Shown: positions 24,933 to 34,226, numbered from the stretch's first letter. The stretch: DNA of 64,000 bases from Candidatus Gastranaerophilales bacterium (GCA_900770525.1 CAAHDT010000017.1:10509-74508), one strand, 5' to 3'. Program-made: numbers and translations. Notes: generated from the letters alone by a model not told the origin.

Positions 24933-25925
24933 TTAAACAACACCTTTATCCAAGCAATCGTGAATATGGATTACCCCAACAGGTTTGTTATTTTCAACTG
25001 CAAACAAGTTTGTTATTTTCTTTTCGTGCATTATTTTAACGGCTTCACTTGCCATTGCATCAGGTGAAATAACTTTAGGATTTTTAGTCATTACATCCAC
25101 ACCTTTTTTATCCAAAACATTATTAGATAAACATCTTCTCAAGTCACCATCAGTGAATATACCGACCAGATTTCCCGATTCATTAGTAAAACCTACACAA
25201 CCTAAGCGTTTTGATGTCATTTCCAAAAGAACATCATGCATATTTGCATTTTGACTTAATAATGGCATATCAGAACCTTTATGCATCAAATCAGAAACTT
25301 TTTGTAATACAGAGCCCAATTTGCCACCAGGGTGACGCTGGTTAAATTGAGTTTTAGTGAAACCGTTACGTTCAATCATTGCAACCGTCAATACATCCCC
25401 TAAAACCAAAGTTGCGGTAGTTGATGAAGTCGGAGCAAGTCCGAGCGGACAAGCTTCCCCATTGTTTGGAAGTTTTAGGACTATATCACCGGCTTTACCA
25501 AGTGAACTTTCAGGATTTTTCGTAATAGAAATAAGCGGAATTCCAAAACGTTTGCAATAGTTCAAGATATCAACTAACTCTTTAGATTCGCCACTGTTTG
25601 AAATTGCAATGACAACATCTTCGTTTGTAATCATCCCTAAATCACCATGACTTGCTTCTGCTGGATGGACGAAAAATGACGGAGTGCCGGTTGAAGCTAA
25701 AGAAGCTGCAATTTTTCTTGCGATATGCCCTGATTTTCCCATACCTGTAAGAATTACTCTACCTTTAGCCTGTTGCATTAAATCTAGAGCTTTAGTTAAC
25801 TCATCACCAAGCTCACTTTCCATTACTCTTAATGATTCAATTTCTTTTTCTATCGTATGTTTTGCGGAAATCAAATCGCTATTTGTTAATTTGTTTATAT
25901 CAATTGAATTGGTTGTTGTCATCAT
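24933..25925 (-). CDS. kdsD: D-arabinose-5-phosphate isomerase (SIS + CBS pair)
   Basis: This 330-residue protein converts ribulose-5-phosphate to arabinose-5-phosphate, the first step to Kdo. The SIS domain (about 40-180) contains GMGKSGHIARKIAASLASTGTP and HPAEASHGDLGMI, and a CBS pair (about 210-330) follows. The length is that of KdsD/KpsF. RBS AGGAGG is about 12 nt before the first of two ATGs (25925, 25922). Its pathway partner kdsA is at 60119. It follows manC in the same direction, 48 bp apart, so both may belong to one envelope-sugar operon. Confidence 0.94.
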   Translation of the reverse strand: MMTTTNSIDINKLTNSDLISAKHTIEKEIESLRVMESELGDELTKALDLMQQAKGRVILTGMGKSGHIARKIAASLASTGTPSFFVHPAEASHGDLGMITNEDVVIAISNSGESKELVDILNYCKRFGIPLISITKNPESSLGKAGDIVLKLPNNGEACPLGLAPTSSTTATLVLGDVLTVAMIERNGFTKTQFNQRHPGGKLGSVLQKVSDLMHKGSDMPLLSQNANMHDVLLEMTSKRLGCVGFTNESGNLVGIFTDGDLRRCLSNNVLDKKGVDVMTKNPKVISPDAMASEAVKIMHEKKITNLFAVENNKPVGVIHIHDCLDKGVV

Positions 25926-25973
25926 TTATTTATGTTACCTCCTGAACATTATATACTTTATCATAAAAAACTG

Positions 25974-27356
25974 TTACACTCTTCCATAAATATCGTTGTA
26001 ACGAATAATATCGTCTTCAGAAATATAATCACCCTTTTGAACTTCAATTATTTTAAGTTCGGTATCATATGGGTTTTGAAGAGAGTGTTTTGCTTTGACA
26101 GGGATATCAATACTATCTCCTGCCTTTACGGTATATTCTTTATCTTCTAATACTACAAGTGCCGTACCTTCAAGTACAACCCAGTGTTCTGAACGGTGGT
26201 TATGAGATTGGATAGAAAGTTTTTGTTTTGGCATAACGCAAATAGTTTTAGTCAAATAACATTCCCCACTATTCATGCAAGTATAATATCCCCAAGGTCT
26301 GAAAACTGTTTTGTGAAGTTTAGTTGTATCACTTTCTTTTAATTTTTCAAACAGTTTTTTAACATCTTGTGATGAATCCTTTTTACAAGCCATTATCGCA
26401 TCTTCTGTTTCTACGATAATTACATTTTCTAAACCTGATACCGCAACAAGTTCTTTTTGTGAGTAGATAAATGAATTTTTAACATTGTCTACAACAACTT
26501 TTCCGGTTAAAACATTCCCATTCTCGTCTTTTTCTCTTACATCATATAATGACTGCCAAGAACCAAGGTCGTTCCAATCTGATTTCAATTTAACAAGCGC
26601 AATATTTGACGATTTTTCCATAATCGCATAATCAATAGAGATTGACGGCATATTTTCGTATATAGAATATTCAATCTTGTTATTGTTTTTCATATCAAGC
26701 TTATTTAAATTTGCATAAATATCGGGAGCTAAAGCTCTAAATTCATTTAACAACACTGAAATTTTTGCCATAAAAATTCCACCATTCCAGTAATAATTTC
26801 CATCGGCAAGATATTGGTTAGCTGTTTCAAAGTCAGGTTTTTCAACGAATCTTTCAACCTTAAACCCACAATCAAGCTGCTCTGATGTTTTAATATAACC
26901 GTAGCCAGTTTCAGGGTATGTAGGCTTAATACCAAAAGTTACAATATATCCTTGTTGAGCAAGTTTTTCACCTTCTTTGATTGTATCAACAAACGCATCT
27001 GTATTCTTAACCAAATGATCGGAAGGAACAATTATAACTACATCATCCTCAGATGAATTCTGTCTAAAATATTCAAGCGAACATGCAATAGCCGGAGCAG
27101 TATTTTTTGCTAAAGGTTCTGCTAAAACTTGAGCCTCTTTATCAACCTTATTAAGTTGCAACTTTACATCAGAAAGATGCTTAATATTTGTTATAGCCAA
27201 AATATTTTTTGCAGGAATAAGCTTATTTAGGCGCTTAAATGTGCTTTGCATAAGGCTATCCTGTTTATCAATACTTAATAACTGTTTCGGATACATCTCT
27301 CTGGACAAAGGCCAAAGTCTGCTTCCTGAACCACCTGCTAAAATTATCGCTTTCAT
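25974..27356 (-). CDS. manC: Mannose-1-phosphate guanylyltransferase / mannose-6-phosphate isomerase
   Basis: This 460-residue bifunctional type II enzyme has an N-terminal nucleotidyltransferase domain (ILAGGSGSRLWPLSRE..PKQLL at 4-27; FVEKPD near 160) and a C-terminal cupin (about 350-460) with QSHNHRSEHWVVLEG, the PMI active-site region. It makes GDP-mannose for surface glycans. AAGGAG lies 6 nt before ATG 27356. It is divergent from the leaderless small gene at 27474. Confidence 0.94.
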   Translation of the reverse strand: MKAIILAGGSGSRLWPLSREMYPKQLLSIDKQDSLMQSTFKRLNKLIPAKNILAITNIKHLSDVKLQLNKVDKEAQVLAEPLAKNTAPAIACSLEYFRQNSSEDDVVIIVPSDHLVKNTDAFVDTIKEGEKLAQQGYIVTFGIKPTYPETGYGYIKTSEQLDCGFKVERFVEKPDFETANQYLADGNYYWNGGIFMAKISVLLNEFRALAPDIYANLNKLDMKNNNKIEYSIYENMPSISIDYAIMEKSSNIALVKLKSDWNDLGSWQSLYDVREKDENGNVLTGKVVVDNVKNSFIYSQKELVAVSGLENVIIVETEDAIMACKKDSSQDVKKLFEKLKESDTTKLHKTVFRPWGYYTCMNSGECYLTKTICVMPKQKLSIQSHNHRSEHWVVLEGTALVVLEDKEYTVKAGDSIDIPVKAKHSLQNPYDTELKIIEVQKGDYISEDDIIRYNDIYGRV

Positions 27357-27438
27357 ATTTGCTCCTTAATGTTTTTATCTATACTTTATAATAATTATAG
27401 CAATCATATATTAATTAGTGCAAAAAATATAACAGATA

Positions 27439-27467
27439 TTTACAAAAAGATTAAAAATAAGTATAAT
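27439..27467 (+). promoter_or_regulatory. Promoter giving a leaderless transcript
   Basis: TTTACA (27439-27444), a 17-bp spacer and a consensus TATAAT (27462-27467). Seven nt further is the A of ATG 27474, so transcription should begin at or within 1-2 nt of the start codon, and no ribosome site is present. Confidence 0.65.
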
Positions 27468-27473
27468 TTACAT

Positions 27474-27698
27474 ATGTACAGCGATGGGGAAAAAATTTTT
27501 ATAGAAGATGATGACATTTGTTTGACGTGTGAAAATTATGTCAAAGAATTTGACTGTCCACTTCTTAATGCACTTGTTCAAGGGGACGTTTATCTTGAAA
27601 ACAGCCTTGTTGTAACACGTTGCGGTTTTTACAAAGAGTTTAAACGAGTTTTACATATAGTAAAGGATAATAAAAATGCGAACAATAACAATGATTAA
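27474..27698 (+). CDS. Small Cys-containing protein, unrecognised
   Basis: 74 residues beginning MYSDGEKIFIEDDDICLTC. The frame extends upstream to 27369, but that part runs through the promoter, so ATG 27474 is preferred. Four cysteines (CLTC pair, then DCPLL and TRCGFY) could bind a metal. The C-terminus (KDNKNANNNND) overlaps the next gene by 23 bp and may be a read-out tail. No family is recognised. It is co-transcribed with the isocitrate-dehydrogenase-family gene. Confidence 0.6.
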   Translation: MYSDGEKIFIEDDDICLTCENYVKEFDCPLLNALVQGDVYLENSLVVTRCGFYKEFKRVLHIVKDNKNANNNND

Positions 27699-28671
27699 TG
27701 GGGATGGAATCGGACCTGAAATATCAGAATCCGTTATGCGAATAATTTCTGCAAGTGGCTTAAACATAAATTGGGATATTCAAACCGCCGGAGAAGATGT
27801 AATAAAACAAGAAGGAACCCCTCTTCCACAAAGGGTTATTGACTCAATCAAGAAAAATAAGGTTGCCCTGAAAGCACCGGTTACAACTCCAATCGGGAAA
27901 GGATTTCGCTCTGTTAATGTTCAGCTTCGCAAATCTTTGGACTTGTACGCCAATTTAAGACCGTGCAAAAATTTACCATCAGTTAAAACCAGATATGACA
28001 ATGTAGATATTGTTGTTGTAAGAGAAAACACGGAAGATTTATATGCCGGAATTGAAAAACAAGTAGATGAAGATACCGCTGAAAGCATCAAAATCATCAC
28101 TCGCCAAGCCAGTGAAAGAATTTGTAAATTTGCTTGCGATTATGCAGTAAAAAACAACAGAAAAGAAGTTTGTGTTGTTACAAAAGCCAATATAATGAAG
28201 TTATCAGACGGTTTGTTCCTTGAGTGCTACAGAAAAATAGCCCAAGATTATCCGCAAATAAAACAAAGAGAAATTCTCGTTGACAATTTGTGTATGCAAT
28301 TGGTACAAGACCCGACAAAATTTGATGTACTTGTTTTACCAAACTTATACGGTGACATTGTATCAGATTTAACAGCAGGATTAATTGGGGGACTAGGTGT
28401 TGCACAAGGTGCTAATATTGGTGTTGATTGCGCCGTTTTTGAACCTGTTCATGGCTCTGCACCTGATATTAAAGGGCAAAATAAAGCGAACCCGACAGCA
28501 CTTTTACTATCAGCAATAGAGATGTTAAAATATATAAACGAGTTTAGCTATGCAGAAAAAATAGAAAAAGCACTGTTTGAAACACTGAATGCCGGTATTT
28601 GTACAGCTGACTTGGGCGGAAGTTATTCCACAACAAGTTTCACTGATGAAATAATCAAAAGACTAAAGTAG
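27676..28671 (+). CDS. Isocitrate/isopropylmalate dehydrogenase family protein (NAD-IDH-like)
   Basis: This 331-residue beta-decarboxylating dehydrogenase has NGDGIGPEI (8-16), VRENTEDLYAGIE (about 115; the Ser-type phosphorylation loop of E. coli Icd is replaced by the IDH3-like NTEDLY), the catalytic Lys in VTKANIMKLSDG and metal Asps in LYGDIVSDL (about 225). It is shorter than E. coli Icd and closest by eye to the NAD-dependent IDH3/homoisocitrate type. It probably makes 2-oxoglutarate for glutamate synthesis. ATG 27676 is inside the preceding small gene. Confidence 0.88.
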   Translation: MRTITMINGDGIGPEISESVMRIISASGLNINWDIQTAGEDVIKQEGTPLPQRVIDSIKKNKVALKAPVTTPIGKGFRSVNVQLRKSLDLYANLRPCKNLPSVKTRYDNVDIVVVRENTEDLYAGIEKQVDEDTAESIKIITRQASERICKFACDYAVKNNRKEVCVVTKANIMKLSDGLFLECYRKIAQDYPQIKQREILVDNLCMQLVQDPTKFDVLVLPNLYGDIVSDLTAGLIGGLGVAQGANIGVDCAVFEPVHGSAPDIKGQNKANPTALLLSAIEMLKYINEFSYAEKIEKALFETLNAGICTADLGGSYSTTSFTDEIIKRLK

Positions 28672-28677
28672 AATAAC

Positions 28678-28706
28678 TTGTAAAAAATACGACTTTATAG
28701 TATATT
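28678..28706 (+). promoter_or_regulatory. Promoter of the HEAT-queC operon
   Basis: TTGTAA (28678-28683), a 17-bp spacer and TATATT (28701-28706). The predicted start is just upstream of the AGGGG ribosome site of the next gene, so the leader is very short. Confidence 0.55.
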
Positions 28707-28722
28707 TTTCACAGGGGTATAA

Positions 28723-29679
28723 GTGGAAGATAAGAGTAAATTGGATTTAGACGCAATAGCAAAAGAATGCAATTTGTTTGACGACTCAAACGTTGATGAT
28801 GTAGTCGCAAAAGTTAAATCTCTTGATGATATTTACGATAGAGATGACTTAGTTACAATTTACAATCATTTTTTAAATGTTTGCGAAAGTCCGGAACTTT
28901 TAGTTGAACTTGTTAGATTTGAAGATAAATTCAGAGATAAATCTTCCCTTCCGGTATTGGTGGACATTCTTCTTTCAAAAACCGGAGAGGGCGCAAATAA
29001 CAAAGAAGATTATACAAATGTCCGCGTTATGTGTGCAAAAGCCATCGCCAATTTAAAAGATACGTCAGCAGTAAATTCACTGCTTTATTGCCTTAAAAAT
29101 AAAGAAGAAAATTACAAAGTTAGGTTTGCGTGTGCTGATGCGTTAGGAAAAATTGGAGATAAATATGCAGTCGCTCCGCTTATTGACGTTGTGAAAGACG
29201 AAGATGAACGATCTGTGTATTTAAGAGAATCTGCCGCCTCCGCTCTTGGAATGCTCGGAGATATTCGAGCGATAGAGCCGCTGGTTAATATTTTGGAAAC
29301 TAAACAAGGAATTTTGGATAAATTTACGTTTCTGAAAGAACGTGTAATTGAGGCATTAGGCAAATTAAGATTGTCCGACAATGATAGGGTGTTTAAAGCA
29401 TTGAAAAGTTCACTTATGGATGAATCACCTCAAATAAGAATTAATGCAATAGAAGCTTTAATGGACAGTGATTACCCTAATGCTTATGAGGTTATAAAAA
29501 ATTGTTTGACAGACAAAGACAATGAAGTCAAGAAAAATGCACTTATCGCATTATACAATATGTCAGACAGAAGTATTTTGGACGAAGTGGTAAGAGAGCC
29601 AAAGTATGATGATTTTCTAAAAATGACAGCAGTGTCATTGCTTAATGAATATGAAGAAACTGAGGAAAATGATGAGTAA
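28723..29679 (+). CDS. HEAT-repeat (PBS-lyase-type) protein
   Basis: 318 residues starting at GTG 28723, with AGGGG 5-8 nt upstream. From about residue 95 onward there are six or so short HEAT units of the phycobilisome-lyase type (CAKAIANLKD, CADALGKIGD, AASALGMLGD, VIEALGKLR, AIEALMDSD). The N-terminal 90 residues are acidic and helical. In Cyanobacteria such repeats occur in the bilin lyases CpcE/F, but they are common in scaffold proteins too. There is no sign of phycobilisomes here, so a scaffold role is more likely. It overlaps queC by 8 bp. Confidence 0.82.
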   Translation: MEDKSKLDLDAIAKECNLFDDSNVDDVVAKVKSLDDIYDRDDLVTIYNHFLNVCESPELLVELVRFEDKFRDKSSLPVLVDILLSKTGEGANNKEDYTNVRVMCAKAIANLKDTSAVNSLLYCLKNKEENYKVRFACADALGKIGDKYAVAPLIDVVKDEDERSVYLRESAASALGMLGDIRAIEPLVNILETKQGILDKFTFLKERVIEALGKLRLSDNDRVFKALKSSLMDESPQIRINAIEALMDSDYPNAYEVIKNCLTDKDNEVKKNALIALYNMSDRSILDEVVREPKYDDFLKMTAVSLLNEYEETEENDE

Positions 29680-30334
29680 TAAAAGTATTATACTTCTTTC
29701 AGGCGGGTTGGATTCTGTTGTTTGTCTTGGGTTATGCAAAACAGAATATAATGTGCAACTTGCCTTAACTTTTGATTACGGACAAAAGTCAGTTGAACAA
29801 GAAGTTGAAGCTGCGGAAAAGATTTCAGATTATTACAACATAGAACACAAAGTAATTAAGCTTGACTGGTTAAAAAACATCACAAAAACCGCGTTAGTTT
29901 CAGAAGAGAAAATTCCGGAAGGGATTGAACATCCGGAAGATTCAGCCAAAGCAGTCTGGGTTCCGAATAGAAACGGTCTGTTTTTAAATATTGCAGCATG
30001 CTATGCCGATAGCGAGAGCTATACGCATATAATTCTTGGTGCAAATAAAGAAGAAGGGGCAACTTTTCCTGATAACACACAGGAATTCGCAAACAGGGTT
30101 AGCGCAGAATTTGAATATTCAACACTTAACAAGCCTAAAGTTTTGGTCCCCTTGATAAATTATGATAAGAATGATATAGTAAAAATAGCTTTAGAGCAAA
30201 ATATGCCACTGGAACTTGTTCGCAGTTGTTATAAAAATGGCGAAAAGCACTGTGGTGTATGTGAATCATGTACCAGACTTAAAAATGCCCTAAAGTTTAA
30301 TGGCGATACGTATTACACAAAACTTTTATTTTAA
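29672..30334 (+). CDS. queC: 7-cyano-7-deazaguanine synthase
   Basis: This 220-residue enzyme makes preQ0 from 7-carboxy-7-deazaguanine in queuosine synthesis. The PP-loop SGGLDSVVCL is at about 9-18, FDYGQKS at about 37, and a zinc site C..(8)..C..C..C in CYKNGEKHCGVCESC at about 190-204. The frame opens at 29645, but the GAGGAAA site at 29662-29668 points to ATG 29669 or 29672, inside the end of the HEAT gene. queD/queE are not in the window. Confidence 0.94.
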   Translation: MSNKSIILLSGGLDSVVCLGLCKTEYNVQLALTFDYGQKSVEQEVEAAEKISDYYNIEHKVIKLDWLKNITKTALVSEEKIPEGIEHPEDSAKAVWVPNRNGLFLNIAACYADSESYTHIILGANKEEGATFPDNTQEFANRVSAEFEYSTLNKPKVLVPLINYDKNDIVKIALEQNMPLELVRSCYKNGEKHCGVCESCTRLKNALKFNGDTYYTKLLF

Positions 30335-30338
30335 AAAT

Positions 30339-30893
30339 ATGAAAACAAAATTATTAGAAAAAGAAATTAAATACGAAGGATTTCAACTTGCCCCACATTG
30401 GATTTATAAAAATTTTAAAATTCAAGGGGATGCAACTGTTGCATTTATAGGAGAATGTGACGTAAAACTTGACGAAATGGTTGACATTGAAGACGTTATA
30501 AACAATGAACCGATTTACAGCAAATTAATGTTAAGCTTCATATCCGAACAATTCAATATAGGGTTGATTGAAGGCGTTTTCAGACAACGACTTTTAATTT
30601 GCATAATTAAAGAAGCATTAGAAAAAAGAGGGGTAAAACTCACTCGTTCCGGCGATGATTTGTATGTCGGAAATAAAAAGTTAACAGTTTCTATCGCAAC
30701 AAAGTCTGCAACTTCTGTGTTAATTCATACAGGAATTAATATAATATCAGAGGGAGCACCAATTGCCGCATGCGGTTTAAAAAATAATTTAAATATTGAT
30801 GATATTGAAGAGTTTGCTAATGAAATTTTAGAAAATTATGCAAATGAAATTGACGATATCGTTATGGCAAGCACGAAAGTAAGAGGAGTATAG
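30339..30893 (+). CDS. DUF366 family protein
   Basis: 184 residues from ATG 30339, 4 bp after the queC stop. The family pattern is clear: IKYEGFQLAPHWIYKNF near the start, CDVKLDEMVDIEDV, then GDDLYVGNKKLTVSIATKS and LIHTGINI..EGAP. DUF366 has no established biochemical role that I can cite. Tight coupling to queC here suggests a link to 7-deazaguanine or tRNA modification (inference). The upstream in-frame start at 30300 lies inside queC and is less likely. Confidence 0.85.
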   Translation: MKTKLLEKEIKYEGFQLAPHWIYKNFKIQGDATVAFIGECDVKLDEMVDIEDVINNEPIYSKLMLSFISEQFNIGLIEGVFRQRLLICIIKEALEKRGVKLTRSGDDLYVGNKKLTVSIATKSATSVLIHTGINIISEGAPIAACGLKNNLNIDDIEEFANEILENYANEIDDIVMASTKVRGV

Positions 30894-30894
30894 A

Positions 30895-31596
30895 ATGAGA
30901 ATAGAAGACGAATCTACACAACCTTCACATGTAAGCTACAAAGAATACAAAAAGAAAATTGTAAAAAATAAAAAACAAAGCTTAATGATGTTTATTTCAA
31001 TATTTTTTGTATTGTTACTAATATTTTTAGGTTTTGCCAAATTAATGTCACCGGATGTTGATATTGCAATCGGGGAAGATAATGTTAACGCAGAATCCGC
31101 CGAAGATACGTTTTACGGTAAAAGCGGAAATGTTGACGAAAGACTAAAGGCTCTTCAAGATGAAGATGACGGAAACGGTTCAGTTTCAAACGATTCAAAA
31201 ACTGAAGAAGACGGCTTAGTAAAAATTCCTGAAAAATCATCTAAATCAACAGCAGAAGAAAGCAAGATTGAACAAGAAATCGATTCAATAGATGAGCCTA
31301 TAAAAAAACAATCTACAGCATCAAATGCGCCTGCTCCGGTGCAAAAGGCACAACCGGTGCAATCAACAGTAACAGCAAGAGTTGTAGTTGGGTTTTACAA
31401 CACACAAGCACAAGCTGATGTTGCTCGCGGAATATTGCAAGATGCAGGTCTTGGCGTTACCCCTCATATCAGACCGATGGGGGCAGGATACACATTGCAG
31501 GTTGGAGCTTACAGCTCAAAAGAATCAGCAAACAATCTTGCCAACAAATTATTAATGAACAATTATCCTGCTCGTGTAGTTGTTGATGGAAACTAG
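30895..31596 (+). CDS. SPOR-domain envelope protein
   Basis: This 233-residue type II membrane protein has a basic cytoplasmic start, one helix (about 30-52), a long acidic, low-complexity periplasmic linker (about 55-150) and a C-terminal SPOR domain (about 157-233: VVVGFYNTQAQADVARGIL ... YTLQVGAYSSKESANNLANKL). SPOR domains bind denuded peptidoglycan at division sites. RBS AGAGGAG. It follows DUF366 by 1 bp but is functionally unrelated to queC. Confidence 0.88.
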   Translation: MRIEDESTQPSHVSYKEYKKKIVKNKKQSLMMFISIFFVLLLIFLGFAKLMSPDVDIAIGEDNVNAESAEDTFYGKSGNVDERLKALQDEDDGNGSVSNDSKTEEDGLVKIPEKSSKSTAEESKIEQEIDSIDEPIKKQSTASNAPAPVQKAQPVQSTVTARVVVGFYNTQAQADVARGILQDAGLGVTPHIRPMGAGYTLQVGAYSSKESANNLANKLLMNNYPARVVVDGN

Positions 31597-31664
31597 ATTG
31601 CTCAGATAGTACATTTGTGCTAAAGTTGGGATATAAAATTTTTTATTTTACATAAGGAGAAGCT

Positions 31665-33110
31665 ATGGAAAACAGTTTAAGAGATAAATATGAAGTAGTT
31701 ATTGGCTTAGAAGTTCATGCTCAGCTAAAAACTAAATCAAAAATATTTGCTCCTGACGGAACAGAATTCGGGAAAGAACCAAATTCAGAAACAAGCCCTA
31801 TTACATTAGGTATGCCTGGAGTATTACCTGTATTAAACAAAGAAGCAGTTAATATGGGGATTTTAACAGGTTTGGCATTACATTGTACAATTCCGCCTAG
31901 ATGCAAATTTGACAGAAAACAATATTTTTATCCTGACTTGCCAAAAGGTTATCAAATTTCTCAGTATGATGAACCTATTTGTGTTGGCGGATATTTAGAT
32001 ATTCAAGGTAAAAGAATTGGTATCACAAGAGCTCACTTAGAAGAAGATGCCGGAAAACTTGTTCACGCAGGAGCTGATGGAATCGCAGGCTCAAGCTATT
32101 CACTTGTAGATTTAAACCGTGCCGGAACTCCGCTTTTGGAAATCGTTTCTGAACCTGATATGAGAAGTTCAGATGAAGCAAGAGCTTATATGGAAGAACT
32201 TCGTAATATTGTAAGATATATCGGAGTTTGTGACGGAAACTTGGAAGAAGGCTCTATGAGATGTGACGCAAACATTTCTATTATGCCTAAAGGTTCTAAA
32301 GAATTTGGAACACGTGCCGAAATTAAAAACGTAAACAGTTTTTCAGCACTACAAAGAGCTATCGAATACGAAATTGATCGTCAAATTGAAATCGTTGAAG
32401 AAGGCGGAAAAGTTGTTCAAGAAACAAGACTTTGGGATGATAATTCAAGAGAAACTCGTTCAATGAGAGGTAAAGAAGATGCTCACGACTACAGATACTT
32501 CCCAGAACCAGACTTAATGCCTCTTGCAATTTCAAGAGAATGGGTTGAAGAAATTCGTGCAAAAATGCCTGAACTTCCTGCTCAAAAAAGAGAAAGATAC
32601 CAAAGTATCGGTTTGAGTGAATATGATGCAGGTATTATCGTTGAACAAATGAGTCTAGCATTATTCTTTGATAAGGTTTTGGAATTAGGTGCTAATCCTA
32701 AGACTGCAGTAAACTTTATTATGGGCGAAATTTCCGCATATTTAAAAGAAACAAAACTTGATATTACAGAAACTAAATTAACACCGGAAAACTTGAACGA
32801 ATTAATTTCTTTAATTGAAAAGAATACTATTTCAAATAATATCGGGAAACAAATTATTATCGATATGTTGAAAGAAGGAACTTCTGCAAAAGAAATCGTT
32901 GAAAAGAAGGGGTTAAGCCAAATAACAGATACTTCAGCAATCAAAGAAATTTGTGAAAAAGTTGTTGAAGAAAATCCTAAAGAAGTTGAATCATATAAGG
33001 GCGGAAAAGTTCAGTTGCTAGGCTTCTTTGTTGGACAAGTTATGAAACAAAGCAAGGGCAGAGCAAACCCTAAAGTAGTTAACCAGTTATTAAAAGAAAT
33101 TTTAGGTTAA
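31665..33110 (+). CDS. gatB: Aspartyl/glutamyl-tRNA amidotransferase subunit B
   Basis: 481 residues, the normal GatB length. The YEVVIGLEVHAQL start, PKGYQISQYDEPI, GITRAHLEEDAGK and the catalytic region EGSMRCDANIS..PKGS..FGTRAEIKN are followed by a C-terminal YqeY/GatB tail ending QVMKQSKGRANPK. It converts Glu-tRNA-Gln or Asp-tRNA-Asn to the amide, with GatA/GatC encoded elsewhere. RBS AAGGAGAAGCT. A terminator follows. Confidence 0.96.
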   Translation: MENSLRDKYEVVIGLEVHAQLKTKSKIFAPDGTEFGKEPNSETSPITLGMPGVLPVLNKEAVNMGILTGLALHCTIPPRCKFDRKQYFYPDLPKGYQISQYDEPICVGGYLDIQGKRIGITRAHLEEDAGKLVHAGADGIAGSSYSLVDLNRAGTPLLEIVSEPDMRSSDEARAYMEELRNIVRYIGVCDGNLEEGSMRCDANISIMPKGSKEFGTRAEIKNVNSFSALQRAIEYEIDRQIEIVEEGGKVVQETRLWDDNSRETRSMRGKEDAHDYRYFPEPDLMPLAISREWVEEIRAKMPELPAQKRERYQSIGLSEYDAGIIVEQMSLALFFDKVLELGANPKTAVNFIMGEISAYLKETKLDITETKLTPENLNELISLIEKNTISNNIGKQIIIDMLKEGTSAKEIVEKKGLSQITDTSAIKEICEKVVEENPKEVESYKGGKVQLLGFFVGQVMKQSKGRANPKVVNQLLKEILG

Positions 33111-33123
33111 TCTGAGAATATTT

Positions 33124-33147
33124 AAGGCGGGATTTTCCCGCCTTTTT
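33124..33147 (+). terminator. Terminator of gatB
   Basis: GC-rich stem AAGGCGGGA / TCCCGCCTT with a short T loop, followed by a T run; textbook intrinsic terminator. Confidence 0.93.
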
Positions 33148-33170
33148 AAGCTTTAATGAGGAAATAAGCA

Positions 33171-34226
33171 GTGTTTAAAACAGAAAAAAAATCCAGTATG
33201 GAAACTGAAATTTTCGAACAACCGGAAATTTTAGGAAATTTATTAAAGACCCATGTAAATGACAACAACTATATATTGTTTGATATTCCGACTGATATTG
33301 AAAAAATCGTCTTTGTTGCAAGCGGCTCATCCTATCATTGTGCTCGTTATGGAGCAGATTTATTCGGGAATCTTGCAAACATAGAAGCAAGAGCTATTTA
33401 CTCCAGCGAATTTTTGCTTAAAGCTGCGGTTCCTCATGAAACTAATATTCTATACGTTTTTATAACCCAATCAGGGGAAACATCTGACACAAATCAAGCA
33501 CTTGTACGAGCAAAAGAACTTGGAATGAGGACATTGTGCATTACAAATAAAAAAGGTTCTACTATTTGGAACGCTTCTGATTTTCAAATTGATTGCTGCG
33601 CCGGAGAAGAAAAAAGTATTGCTGCAACAAAATCACTCACAACTCAAATGATGTGTGTTACATTATTGGTACTTAAATACGCAGCTCACAAAGGAATTGA
33701 TATTTCTCCATATATAGGTTATCTAAAACTTTTGCCGAGAAAACTAAAAGAAGCATTGGAAAAACAAAAAGAAATTAAAAAAATTGCACGAAAGCTTTCA
33801 AAATACAAAATAATAGTTATTACAGCGGATGGAATATCATATGCGGTTGCCAAGGAAGCTTCCCTAAAAATCAAAGAAACATCATATATTTGTACATTAT
33901 CAAGTATTCTTGGAGAGTTTATGCATGGACATGTTGCGGTCTTAAACAACAAAGCTGCGCAAATTCATGTTTCCGTTGAAGAGCTAACCGACACTGCAGC
34001 AAAGAATTTGAATAAGATTAAAATAGAATACGATACACCATTATGCTTTATTGGGACAAAAAATGATAATGTTCAAGCTGATTATAATTTAGATATAGAC
34101 GTAGAAAGTTCTATCGTTAAATCATTCTGTTTAGTGGTAATGATTCAGCTATTGGCATTAGAAATCGCTCAAAACTTGAACAGAAATATTGATAAACCGC
34201 ATGGTTTACATAAAGTTGTAAAATAA
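33171..34226 (+). CDS. SIS-domain protein, GlmS isomerase-half-like
   Basis: 351 residues from GTG 33171 (GAGGAA upstream). Two SIS domains as in the C-terminal half of GlmS: METEIFEQPE at the start, ASGSSYHCARYGA (about 50), TQSGETSDTNQALVRAK (about 103), CAGEEKSIAATKS (about 145), then the second domain with the terminal NIDKPHGLHKVVK (GlmS ends in DKPRNLAKSVTVE). The glutaminase domain is absent, so it cannot take ammonia from glutamine. Likely an amino-sugar phosphate isomerase or deaminase. Its neighbour, a GT-C protein, suggests surface sugar supply (inference). Confidence 0.85.
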   Translation: MFKTEKKSSMETEIFEQPEILGNLLKTHVNDNNYILFDIPTDIEKIVFVASGSSYHCARYGADLFGNLANIEARAIYSSEFLLKAAVPHETNILYVFITQSGETSDTNQALVRAKELGMRTLCITNKKGSTIWNASDFQIDCCAGEEKSIAATKSLTTQMMCVTLLVLKYAAHKGIDISPYIGYLKLLPRKLKEALEKQKEIKKIARKLSKYKIIVITADGISYAVAKEASLKIKETSYICTLSSILGEFMHGHVAVLNNKAAQIHVSVEELTDTAAKNLNKIKIEYDTPLCFIGTKNDNVQADYNLDIDVESSIVKSFCLVVMIQLLALEIAQNLNRNIDKPHGLHKVVK

